Shown here piece after piece: positions 1 to 10,440 of a stretch of 64,000 nucleotides of DNA. Location of the stretch: NCBI GenBank assembly GCA_950295325.1, contig OX485804.1, positions 4,338,001 to 4,402,000 of the forward strand. Reading direction: 5' to 3'. This DNA comes from Polytrichum commune. Lineage: Eukaryota; Streptophyta; Polytrichopsida; Polytrichales; Polytrichaceae. Both the position numbers and the translations under genes were made by a program. The notes below the pieces were generated by a model. The model saw only the letters and a list, made by a program, of their open reading frames with translations, ran no database searches and had not been told where the DNA came from. Numbering within the stretch: position 1 is the first letter of the stretch; each line of letters begins with the position of its first letter.

Positions 1-215
1 GAAATATTGTCATGGATGATTGAAATTTGGATGAAAAATCACTTGGTAAGTGACAGTAATTGCAACATTGTAAATCTATAATCCCCCAAAGTTTTTACAA
101 GGAGTGACACATAATGTTGGGTTAATATTCAGTGTTGGTGACAATACACTGCGGTTTACAATTAGTATTTGAGCAAGACAATTATTCTTGGTGACACTAA
201 ATATCATAGTTAGTG
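1..215 (-). mobile_element. MITE with palindromic ends, copy cut by window edge
   Basis: Matches, in the same orientation, the right part of the copy at 45990-46352, and in reverse the copy at 31140-31528. Shared landmarks are the stretch around 'gaaatattgtcatggatgat' at the left edge, the 'aggagtgacac' block and a terminal palindrome close to 'gacactaaatatcat' at about 190-215. No coding capacity. The rest of the element lies outside the window. Confidence 0.6.
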
Positions 216-239
216 TAGTCACGTAAGACAAGTGAGCAC

Positions 240-580
240 ATAAGATTACCCCTATCTTCAGAGATAATAGACTATGTCACTTTTGCTCTTACTAGAATGC
301 ATTGGTTGGAAACAAGTCACATTTTATGTTGGATTGCCCCCTATAAAACCCCATTAGACACAAGTTTCCATCATTATTCGCGAATCTAAAGTGTTAGCCA
401 GCCTCAAGCCTTTCTTTCAATCGGATCATCAAGTTGACAGTAACCTCTATCTCACAGAGGCTACCACGCACACTCTACCAGTCTAAAAAATTAGCCAATT
501 TGAAACCACCTTGATATACTTTTAATCCCATTAACCTTTTGACTTCCTCAACTCTAAAATCAATCTCATTTCATAAAGCC
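240..580 (+). mobile_element. LINE family A, 3'-terminal fragment
   Basis: Resembles 25650-25970 and 26290-26600 over about 320 bp, all in the same direction, with the shared block 'ctcacagaggctac' in the first two. At 26340 the same region translates to a stretch resembling the C-terminal tail of LINE polyproteins (HPLYNYIRDKF, then a Phe-Phe-Gln-Leu-Asp-His block). Here the frame is broken by stops, so it is a dead 3' fragment separated from its reverse transcriptase. Confidence 0.5.
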
Positions 581-864
581 ACCTAAAGAAAAAGTGGAGG
601 GAGGGGGGTTACAAATCATTAGAGAATCACCCTCATAACTTAGTGGATGAACATGGAGTATGGTGCGTCACTTGTGAGGCGAGTTCCCTTTTTATCCACC
701 GGGCAACGGTTGGCATTTTGGGTACGATCATTTAAGGCGAAGGAAGGGCACTTTTCATACAGCCACAACGGTCGCAACTTGGTCGTCCTTTGTCCTTCTC
801 CAGAACTTTGAGCGTCTCTAGCTAGCTAGGTTCCCAAACTTCTTGAAGGATGTGTATTGGAATC
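581..864. other. Intergenic, no feature seen
   Basis: Mixed-composition DNA between the LINE fragment and the CCGGTT-type element. No frame, RNA fold or repeat boundary could be supported. Confidence 0.4.
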
Positions 865-1334
865 AGTGTCCAGGGAGGCTTTTGGCATAATCGGTCAAGG
901 TCCTAGTGTTTCCAAGTCCAAACGGTTACGTGTTGCAGTGCCCGGGAAGTGTTTGGGCATATATAACTTAGTCGCTCAAGATCCGAGTGATTCTAAATCC
1001 AGCCAGTTGCATGTTCACATCATCTTCCGGTGTTGGATTTATTCATTTGAGGTACATTCTATAGATTCCTCTACAATGATCGGTAATTTTCCTGAAGTCT
1101 CCAACTTCAACCGGTGGTGGTTTCTCAAACTCAACCGGTTCATCGGTAACTAACCACCGGTTCTCCCCGAGCAGTGACGTGTTGTGATCGTTCGGTTCCT
1201 CTTTACTAATTTGAGGTATATTCCATAGATTCCTCTAAAATGACAGGCAGTTTTCCCGAAGTCTTGAACCTCCACCGGTTATTTCTCAAACTCAACCGGT
1301 TCATCTGTAACTAACTGCTGGTTCTCCCGGGACA
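865..1334 (+). mobile_element. CCGGTT-type TIR element, partly duplicated inside
   Basis: Starts at 'agtgtccagggagg' and ends at 'ctcccgggaca', an imperfect inverted pair. It holds several Aaccggtt-like octamers and two versions of the block 'gaggtacattctatagattc' / 'gaggtatattccatagattc' (about 1048 and 1212). The same order of blocks is found at 26870-27103 (reverse), 32595-32690, 43697-44909, 45139-45366 and 57890-58050 (reverse). The 98-codon open frame at 857-1153 is fortuitous. Confidence 0.55.
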
Positions 1335-2378
1335 TGGGTTGGAAATTTAGACTCATAAAATATGCATTGTGAAATTTAGACAATATGAGTAGGTAGCACC
1401 CAGAAAATAACATGTGGGACTGCCATCATACCAAAGTACGTTAACTACATTAAATATTGTATTTAGTGTCACTTACAATTTGGACTTACACAATGCTCTA
1501 TCTTTTTTACTAATAATGTAATTTCTTTACCAAGTAAAGGTGTTAATTTTTTGTTGTGTTCAAACAATCAATTTGACTCTCTTTTTTGTTGGCAGATAAT
1601 GAGATCTACAGTTAATGATTATAGCATCGCATGATTTCAAATAGCAAGTGACACGGAATAGAATACTTAGTGTACTTTTGGCAGGATTGGGAATGAAAAA
1701 TTATGTGCATCCGAGTCTCAAGATATGGTTGCAGCCTCACAACAAAACGTGAGGGATCTGATGGTGGTGAACATAACGTGGGTCAACTTGTACACCAACA
1801 ATTCTTGATTTCTAAGTCTCCAACTTCGGTTATGATATCACCATGGAATCAACAATACCATGACACATGTCTCTACTATAAATACCTCATAAGTAAAATT
1901 TTGACAGAATACAATATGCTTGTTTGAATGTGGTAGACTATTCTTTTGCACACCATTTGCCACTTAAATAAGCATACATGAGTGCCATTCTACACATGTG
2001 TGAACCTTGCAATTTGGGCTCAATGGACCCCCCCCCCCCCCAACTACATAATCACTTTACATATCTTTGAATTCGTACTTTGACTAGGAATCCTAGGAGT
2101 ATACAAACTCTCCGATTGCAAATTTCTCACCGGAATTCATCCTCTTTCAAAAGTACTAGCAGAACGAGTCCTTCAGCTCCCTGATCGAACGGTTAGATTG
2201 GTACGTGGAGTTGGAAATTTCCATAATTGGCACACATAACTGAGGACTATCATGGTCACATAGTCGTGGGACTATCATGTAACACCAGCGTTGTCAGTGT
2301 TATGAAAAATAAATATATAGACATTATACATGCATCATGTCACTACACCGTTTATAGTATTTAGTGTCACGTACAATG
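1335..2378. other. Repeat-derived intergenic DNA with a C14 run
   Basis: No gene is supported. Palindromes related to the 'actaaatatcatatttagtgt' MITE ends occur near 1440-1470, 1647-1677 and 2342-2372, so the stretch is probably built from old copies of that family. A run of 14 C lies at 2028-2041. Confidence 0.4.
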
Positions 2379-3600
2379 TTTGCAAAGGGCCTAAACTAGA
2401 TGCCTAGAGGTGTCGCGCACCTCTCCATGAGGAGTGCCCGAAACACCATGGGCAAGGGGGACCCCGGAGTGACACCCGGGACTTGTGGCGCCGTTGGTGA
2501 GAGGGCCCAAGTGATCCTAGTGTGGGTGAGGGCCCCGGGCGTTGGGAACGCCTCCCACCCACGAAGACTAGGAGGCACAAGGGTAAGGCCATGAGTTATG
2601 CGTAGCTCATGGCGTGGTGATTCTAGAAAGCTCAAGAACACATCAATCGGAGGTGTGAGCTAGGAGTTATGGCGATTTGAGTGGGGCGCTGTCCCGGTAC
2701 AGCGCCCTGGTACAGCAGTGCCTGGGAGTGATTCCCGGGACTGCCAAGGTTCAAACAGGCATAACTTCCTCAATACTTGCCCGAATGGGGCAAGTGAGGA
2801 GTCCATCGGCATCTACGTGAAACGTAGATGAAGATGGAGCGGTTGGTTGTTATGATCAGACATCATACAAGGAAGTTATGATGGTCTGAAGCTGCTGGGA
2901 GGTTCTAGGCCCAGCAGTTAAAGGAAAATGTCCACTTGGCCCCAACTCTTGGTAGAGAGACAAGAGGTTGGTTGACGGTGGGGTAGGGGCCCCGCGTGAA
3001 GTCCTAGAGGCTTATATGGGTGAGGTGGTGTGGCCTCACCCACCTGAGGCCGAACGGCAAGGCCTCCATGGGCTTTGGCCTATTGTGAGGCCATAGTTGC
3101 CTAGTATGGTGCGGGTTGTTGTAGTGTTGCTCCGGCAACGCGATGATCAACATAGGATTGGACTTCCATGGATGGAAGTCCACATTGGGGAAATGGGTTA
3201 CCGATTAAGGGGTGAGTCCCGAAAGCAAAGTAGGAGGGTTGGTTCCCTCCTATGAACTATTGGTCCGGGGTAAGAGGAGCTATCCATTAGCATGGCGGAA
3301 TGCGAAGGGTTAGCGCTCGTAACCTTTGCTAGAAACGAAAATTGGCAAGATGGTCAAGGGGGGCCTAGCAAGGGTTGCGACAAGAGGTCTCGGAGTGTCA
3401 CGTCTGTTAATTGTCAATATGATATTATTTGTCAATATACATAACTTTTTTAAGTGAAATAATATTTATATCATGACATTTAGCATAGCACACTAGGATA
3501 CTTAAGATATGATGGTTTTGCATTTTAATAAGTAAAGGGAGGATTTTATTTAATACTGAGCATATTGATACCAAGTGTCATTTGAGTACACTTTAGTCAA
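2379..3600 (+). repeat. Dispersed repeat split by a solo LTR
   Basis: The flanks of the LTR (2379-2410 and 3383 to about 3600) align with the uninterrupted sequence at 10221-10440: both begin 'tttgcaaagggcctaaacta' and continue through 'tagcacactagg'. The host repeat is therefore older than the LTR insertion. It shows no coding capacity. Confidence 0.7.
2411..3382. mobile_element. Solo LTR (972 bp) with 5-bp target duplication
   Basis: The GC-rich block starts TGTCGC and ends GCGACA, the TG...CA inverted ends typical of LTRs. It is flanked on both sides by the direct repeat AGAGG (2406-2410 and 3383-3387), the 5-bp duplication typical of LTR-retrotransposon integrases. No gag/pol or second LTR is adjacent, so this is what remains after LTR-LTR recombination. 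A TATA-like 'cttatatggg' at about 3011 may be the U3 promoter if the LTR reads on the plus strand. The small open frames at 2396-2641 are chance products of high GC. Confidence 0.85.
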
Positions 3601-4100
3601 CTTGTAACTCATTGTGTAACATAGGGTGGCATACACCTCATAACACTATTAAACATAGTCAAACCAAGATTTTAGTAGCGCACTTGAACGCAAAGTGTTA
3701 TGAGGTGATATTAATGGCAAAGTTGTTGATGATTACCATAGTACCTTTACCACTTCAACACTAAATAAACTATTTTTAGGACAATTGAAAATTCCAAAAG
3801 GTGTATTATTAAAATTTCAAAATTAACATGGATTTTGATTTTTTTTTCCCTTTGGATTCGGGATTGCTGAATCTAGAAACAGTAGTGTAACCTAACATAT
3901 GCCTCAAAATAGGGTATGTGACACTATTATGCATGTGGTATTAAATACCATAAATGGTGTACTTGTATTGAGCATATTTTGGCTATGAATGTTCTCTTGG
4001 TTACTGCTACTAATGGTCTCCCACTGGAATAACCACATATCTATTCAAGGACAATTGGAGTTTTTGGGAGTCCAGAAATCGTCATGGTGACATTACAGAT
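3601..4100. other. Intergenic, one MITE end
   Basis: AT-rich. About 3731-3757 reads 'taccatagtacctttaccac', matching one terminal inverted repeat of the element at 58052-58221. No matching second end was found. Confidence 0.35.
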
Positions 4101-4431
4101 ATTCAATGTCTATCACCGTTCTCATGGATAAGAGAAGTTTGTAAACTTAGATTGTTTATGAACGTAGTTGGAGTCATGATATTGATTCTTTTATTGGTGG
4201 CCCCAACCATACACAATGATTTTTTGCACCTAATTTTGATGGACCACGTGCAAAAAGAGAAATTGCATGTATGGCAAACCGTGCAATACGGTGGTGGTTG
4301 TTGTTGTTGTTGTTGCATATTTGTAAATTCCAATTTTTCTAAAATGTCAATCGATGTACATTATCTCCAATATTATTCTTAGGCTCACGATAGGAGTCCT
4401 CATTGTGAGATAAGATTCTCTTCACCAACTA

Positions 4432-4813
4432 TTGTGTGAACATACGGGGATCTGGCAAGCAGGAGGCAAGCAGACTCCAAATTATAGGAATGCATCAGCA
4501 GCTTTGAATTTCAGTTGTTCAGAAATTAGTATCCCTGATGTGTGGAACACAAACAAAAGTAAGAATCTATCTACGACGGAAATTTTCAAGTTTCGTAACT
4601 ATGACGATGGAGCATCATGTCGAGCACAGAACTTGGAATCACCAGAAAGTAGTATTAATTTTCTCTCATGATGTAATGATCTCCTTCTGGGCAGAAATTC
4701 TGGAGCAATCCTCTCATTTCAATATGGATTGGGATGAATGGCAAGCTCCGATGCTAGCTGCGCGAGACAGACTTGGATATATAATGTATTTAGGAACTCG
4801 TCTGCAGCTCTAG
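4432..4813 (+). other. Weakly gene-like open frames, unrecognised
   Basis: Two overlapping plus-strand frames (4432-4671, 79 codons, and 4538-4813, 91 codons) sit in a stretch of more balanced base composition, just downstream of the OSR-like gene. The second ends in an aromatic and acidic tail (NMDWDEWQAPM). No family is recognised and no splice context was found. It could be a decayed exon or chance. Confidence 0.15.
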
Positions 4814-4980
4814 CATCTCCTAATTCATGTGTTGGCACATAATAAGAAAACTAAGGAGGTCAGTTCATAAGCTGTTTTTGGAGGTCTTGACCTGCTGCTG
4901 TAAGTTTGTGGCTATGTCTTATCTCTGCAAGTCGATCGATCGATGCTTGGGAGTTGGACGAGATGACACTGGATCTGATG

Positions 4981-5178
4981 TCAGACGTGTGGCATGTGGC
5001 TGATGACGCTTTCGGAGTGCACCAAGGCGAGCACGAAGAGGGCACCGAAGATGGCCACCGGTAGCAGCAGCAGGAGCCATGGCGGAGGGGAGAGCACAGG
5101 TAACCCTATGGGGAGCATGAGGATGAGGAGCATCAAGAACAGGAGCAGTGTCCGGGAAAGGACAAATTGCCTGGTCAT
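4981..5178 (-). CDS. ARGOS/OSR-like two-helix membrane protein
   Basis: 65 codons. A short basic start (MTRQFVLSR) is followed by a hydrophobic helix at about residues 9-29, a proline-rich turn at 23-33 (LPIGLPVLSPPP), and a second helix at about 34-53, then a short polar tail. Two helices joined by a Leu/Pro turn are the signature of the organ-size-related (OSR/ARGOS) domain. In flowering plants these ER or plasma-membrane proteins promote organ growth and reduce ethylene sensitivity. The match here rests on this architecture; the usual long hydrophilic N-terminus is missing, so the protein is about half the length of ARGOS. The start is the first Met of the frame, and the gene looks intronless. 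Local GC is higher than in the flanks, and a tandem repeat lies 100-660 bp upstream. It could instead be an unrelated small membrane protein. Confidence 0.5.
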   Translation of the reverse strand: MTRQFVLSRTLLLFLMLLILMLPIGLPVLSPPPWLLLLLPVAIFGALFVLALVHSESVISHMPHV

Positions 5179-5276
5179 GCATCCAGCTCCACCTCCAGAT
5201 TGCTCACCTTGCTATTTCCAGTCATTTACACCGAACCTCCCTTGCCTGCTCCACCATCATCGACATCAAAAGTAAG

Positions 5277-5838
5277 CATCATAACTCTAACCTTGATACT
5301 CACTTCGTGCTATTGCTCACAACTTGATGTCCAGCGACATGTGTAGCGCGGAGGACATTGGCAATAAATCATGCACCTACCTCATCGACAGATAGAGTCT
5401 GGCAAGTTAGTTCCAGGCATTTAAACCGAACCTCGCCTGCTCACACCATTATCGACAACGCATCGAGTCAAGCATTAAATGAAAGCATCATAACCCTAAC
5501 CTTGATGCTCATCGCATGCTATTGCTTACGAATTGGTGTGCAACGTCGACATGTATACTTAGTGCGGAGGACATTGGCAATGCATCAAGTACCTACCCCT
5601 CACCGACAGATAGAGTCTGGCATGTTAATTCCAATCATTGACATTGTATCTCGTCTGCTCATACCATCATCGACTCCCCATCGACTCGAGCAATAAATTA
5701 AAGCATCATAACCCTAGCCTTGTTGCACATCGCATGCTATTGGTTACTAATTGATGTGCAACGATAATATATGTAGTGCGGAGGACATTGGCAATGAATC
5801 ACGCACCTCTCACCGTCACATAGAGTCTGGCATATTGT
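5277..5838. repeat. Tandem repeat, 209-218 bp unit, about 2.6 copies
   Basis: Units start with 'catcata' at 5277, 5486 and 5704. Each carries the blocks 'gcggaggacattggcaat' and 'agagtctggca'. Copies have clearly diverged, so the duplication is not recent. A partial unit (about 5204-5276) precedes the first. The array lies directly upstream of the minus-strand OSR-like gene, where its promoter should be. Confidence 0.75.
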
Positions 5839-8735
5839 TGTCGAATGCTGCTGCTGCTGTTCGGATATGTTGACCTACCTTGCCAGATAATGCCCAGTAA
5901 TTTCTTCATTTGCTTCAGGCTGCAGGGCAAGGACATGGCCTGGTGCAAGAAACAGCCTTCTTCGCACCTGAAGCAGCATTTCGGAAAGGGAACAAATGCT
6001 TGCAGAGTCAGCTGCGCACCATCCAACTGTTTCATCAAGTCGTTACTTATACTACCACGGTGAAGAGAAGTATTACTATTATAATCATAAGCGGCGGTGT
6101 GGACAAAGAAGAGCCGCGGCATGCATGATCTACTGCCCGCTCATGTGTCCCAGTTGGTCCTCCACCCGTACCAAAAAAGAGTTGCAACTTTTCGAAGGAA
6201 CATCCCGTTTCCACTAATCGAAGTGGTGGTTAGAATTAGAGCCTGGAATCGAGTGTTAGTATATGCATCTCCAAATTAATCCACATGATGTTTTAAACTT
6301 GACAACGACGTCGTATACTGTCTATACCTCCCAGCCCAATCTCTTCTGCCAAAGTAACACCGATCATAACCTCAATCTACCTGCTTCCGGCGCGGGTTTT
6401 ATAATAATATATATAATAAGCAGCAAGCTGCACCTCGAAGCTTCGGGGTCGATCAAGTTGCATCCTAAATCCTGGGGAGGATCGGAAGGACTAGGTTCCT
6501 GGGAGGTTGCAACCTAGAAATAGACCTTCCTCGACAACTTCGAAACGCCGCCTACACGGAACTCCAACCGATGATCCACAAGCCATGTGAACTAATTCCA
6601 TGGAACAGGTGTAGAGGACCACACAACAAGTTGCACTAGAGGGGACGAAAGATGAGGGAGATGAAGATGAAGATGAGACGAAAGTAAACCAGTGACACTG
6701 CAATCGCCATCTGCAGCGGCCATTGCCATGGCTATCCTGCACGTCGATCGTACATGCTGCAACAGCACTCATCATCGTCTTCATCATCATCTTAATCGTA
6801 GTCCGGCTCATCCTGTAAGTTACTTGTAATCTGTCTGTGCAGAGTCCAGTTTGATTAACTTCGAACTCCGAGTCTCTGATCAAATCACATGAGTGCTTTC
6901 ACATCCTTACCTAGGTTTTGTAATTGTAACGTCCGCTTTAATGCTCCCCCAACGCCTTCAACTCAGCTGGTACTTGTCAAAGATTGCGCTGCCGATATCC
7001 ATCCATCATGGGCACCAGAGCCTTCATGTTCCCGCCCGGCTGCCAACTCTTCTTTCAAAACAGCTCCTTAGTATTCCCTTCTAATGCATCTAAGACGTTA
7101 CAAATTGTTATTATGCAAAGACAAACAACATGCATAGAAAGAGGACATTGAGAGGAATCCAATGACACCATAAACATTCAAAGCGGACAAGTTTTGGACC
7201 TAAAAATAATAATTTTAGAGCTTATGATAAGTAGTTTTTCTTATGCAAGGGTCACCATCTAGACCCCCAGCTTTATATTTCTTTTCTTATAAATTTTAAT
7301 TGTTATTAAAAATATATATATGGAAATTTCTTAGACATGTAACTTCCAGGAGGGCTTAGGGCATGGTTTAGGGTCTAGGATTTGAGGGTTGTGAGGGGTA
7401 TTGGGCTTTGCATTAGCGTTGGTGTTGTGGGTGATTTGTGTGTGAGCGGGGGAAATGGGCAACTACTTGAGCAATGGATTATGTCCCTAATGAGTCTAGA
7501 TTATGTAGCGATAGATGAGTCCTTGATTGAAGCATAAACAACAATGACAAAACACCTTTGGCTCGAATCAAACTCACGTACGGTTCGGAAACCAAGCCCC
7601 TGCAGTAACTTATGAAGAAAATATAAGATCTTTTGATGTCACATGATTCACTACCTCTAAGCATGATGAAGTTGTTCCCAAGCCGTTTCGCTTGTAATAC
7701 TTTAGAGTTCAATTCACAAGTTTATCTTCTTATGTGCCTTTGCAACTCATATCCGTTAGTCTTTTCCTCTTCATTTAGGTTTAAACACCAAGTAGATCCT
7801 TGTTAAGCCAACCTTCACAAATAAACATTATATCATATTATAGACGACTATGGTCTCTCTGTCTTGTCTCTGCTTTTGAAATTGGTATAAAGAAGGTTGG
7901 AGATGATGATCTAATCTCATCAATTTGCAATTGCATGTCTAGTCCATTTCATATATTACATAAAAATTAGAATGTAACTTTGGATTTGCAAACGAATACC
8001 GATTTGCATTTGCACTCCCAGCCGACACTATAATAATCCATTAGATTTCAGTGCTTGATAATGTCCAAGTCTGAACTTTTTGTGCGCTCTACCTAGCTGA
8101 ATGATTGTAGGTGTATGTCGAACTCCCATAAAACTCATGTAACAACTTCAAATGGATTGAACATTTCTAAGTTTCAAGTCGTTCTCATGATAAACAATTC
8201 CTCATTTGTAACTTATTAGAATCAGCAAGTGCAACTCTTTTCTTCAAATATCTTATATTAACTTATTATAAGATTATTATAAATTATGTAGTATAAATTT
8301 CAGCTTCAATTCGTCTTCTTATACAGGTGACTCCTACTACTTATACAGGTGTTGCTACCCCTGGCGTCCCCCACGGCTGCCAGTACATCACCCTTCAGTA
8401 TGTATAATTCCCTCAAGTAGATTCATTATTATAGCATTATTCAGTGTTCTTGTGGAGTTCTCTATCTGACAAGAGAAAAGAGGTTGTCAGGTCAAGTGGA
8501 GCTAAGGTGCCAGATTCAAGTCTTCCTAAGCTTGCGAGTTTGTATGGAATTATTCTAGCACAATTCTCAAGTTAACCCAAACTTTGGTACTTGCAACAGA
8601 CTGCACTGTTGATATCCATTTGGTATCATGCCATCATGGGCATCGGTTGCCAGTACATCACCCTCCATTATGCATAATTCTCTACAGTAGATTATAAAAC
8701 CAGTATTCAATGTTCTTGTGAAGTATTGAAGGTAC
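5839..8735. other. Intergenic, no gene supported
   Basis: Several open frames of 60-130 codons occur between 5845 and 7084 on both strands, but none shows a domain, a splice pattern or a consistent frame. A block at about 6960-7030 ('tggtacttgtcaaagattgc') recurs in diverged form near 8590-8640. A second block ('gccagtacatcaccct') occurs at about 8378 and 8647. So 8340-8720 contains an old duplication. Confidence 0.4.
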
Positions 8736-8883
8736 ACATAGCATTACTCAACTGATGAGCTGTGTTCTGCTGCAATAACTTCAGATTCAGTCTGAAGCAC
8801 TGAGATTTCGACATCCGGAGGCTTTGTTCTTGAATGTGCTTTTGGACCCATGAACACAGCTCATCAACCGAGTAATGTTATGT
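8736..8883. ncRNA. Foldback, candidate small-RNA precursor
   Basis: A 32-nt left arm (8736-8767) pairs with 8852-8883. By eye 28 pairs are Watson-Crick, one is G-U, and there is a single 3-nt internal loop. The 84-nt loop holds its own 7-bp hairpin (8779-8797). Size, arm length and the one short bulge fit a plant microRNA precursor. An old inverted repeat would look similar, and strand of transcription is unknown. The arm contains 'gatgagctgtgttc'. Confidence 0.35.
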
Positions 8884-10220
8884 ATTCTTGGGCCCACACA
8901 ATCGATCGTACGTGAGGGCTGAAGAATGCTATCGTGCTTACGTCCAGTTTGCCTTGAAAATTTTCCTCTGAGTCCAGATTTTCATACTTTTCCATGTCAC
9001 TTTAGGAAAACCGGGAACTTGCCACAGGTGTCGACAATGGAGCTACCTTTGGAGCAAATTTGAGGAAGTGCAGCTCATGATGATTCGATCAGCGGCGTAC
9101 CTTGGGCCACGAGTGAGGGTGAACCAATTGCCCTGACCACGTGCATGTGGCGATTGAGAGCAGGTCAGTCGATAGGTTAGGAAACATCAAGTCCAAAGTA
9201 CTTTGTGTACGGACATTAGAACAATGGAGATTGCCGATCGAGAAGCTCCAAAGAACCTGAAAACCACCGAGAATCTCGCACCTGCCAATGTATGCAGGTT
9301 ACACTTGAATTAATTACCAGCATAATCATTGCATGCTCAACTAAATTTCTCCATCATGAATACTTTGGGGGTAAATACACACTGAGCTGAGATTGAGGAG
9401 AATTTTTTTGCAAAATACAGCAGGGATAATTAAAACTGTGAAACCAAGCCGATAATGGTCGTAATTCAGAGCTCGAAGATCTCTGCGTAATTTGTGTCAA
9501 GAGAGCAGCATGTTGCAGACCAATCAATGAAGAATAAGCCCTGGGAAGAATTTGGGACTTCTTGAAAGAAAAGTACTGAACACCAGACAATGTTCTATGC
9601 TCAATCAATTACATGTAGGCAGGGTGGTTCATATCATTTACTGAACTGACCTGAAATTAGAGATCTTGTGACCCTGAGAAATCATTATTGTATGCCATAA
9701 GTGCTCATGAATTAATACATAATAGCAATACTTTTAACTTGTTTCAAGCAACATATTATCAACCCTTAAAAGTTGAGGCGGACATTTTTGTGCGGGTAGT
9801 CACCGCTGCCCAACCATACCGAAGTGTATGTTTATATTATAAAAAATTCAATTTTAGTGCTTAATCATGTGGATGGAATTTTTTGTGTAGAGAATCCCAA
9901 TTCTACAAAATTTCCACCTGAGTAGTTAGATCTATCATAAAAGGTGAATATTTTCTTGAAATAAGATATTGAAAATTTTGGATCGACCTATTTTGAACGA
10001 TTTTGAGAAGATTTTGCTTGACCTTTAGGGGTTAATTCACAAGATAATAAACATCAAATATTACAATGCTGAAAGTGAAGGTTGAGAAGTCAGCACTGCT
10101 AGGTAATTTATCAAGCATAGTAACTAAGTTTGTGCTAGAATTGCTCATAACCTATCAAATCTTACCCAATGATTTTGCAAATGAATGGTAAAAATTGTTC
10201 CACAAGCCTACAAAAATTAA
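8884..10220. other. Intergenic, nothing recognised
   Basis: No frame with domain content, no RNA gene and no clear repeat boundary. AT-rich from about 9720. Confidence 0.4.
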
Positions 10221-10440
10221 CTATTTGCAAAGGGCCTAAACTAGATGGCTAGAGGCCTCAAAGTGTCATGCCCGTTAATTACCAATATGATTCCATTCGT
10301 GAAACATAAATAACTTCTATAAGTGAAAAAAATATCTACATTATGATATTTAGAGTAGCACACTAGGCAACGCTAGATGATAGTCTTGCGTTTTAATATG
10401 CAAGGGGAAGATTATTTTGAGTGTACTACAAACTGGAAGT
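10221..10440 (+). repeat. Dispersed repeat, empty-site copy
   Basis: Collinear with 2379-2410 plus 3383 to about 3600, but without the 972-bp LTR. At the junction this copy reads 'gctagaggcctcaaagtgtc', with a single AGAGG where the other copy has two flanking the LTR. Confidence 0.75.

Noticed and set aside
2396-2641. Three overlapping open frames
   Set aside because: They lie in the GC-rich solo LTR and its flank, overlap on both strands and show no domain.
6490-6883. 130-codon minus-strand frame and an overlapping plus-strand hydrophobic stretch (ALIIVFIIILIVVRLIL)
   Set aside because: The hydrophobic stretch has no start codon in frame, and the other frame is Ser- and Met-rich from trinucleotide repeats.
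7479-7712. Minus-strand 77-codon frame with 'cacgtacggttcgg', reminiscent of group II intron domain V or organelle DNA
   Set aside because: Only about 14 bases look familiar, the partner half of the domain is absent, and no organelle gene adjoins.
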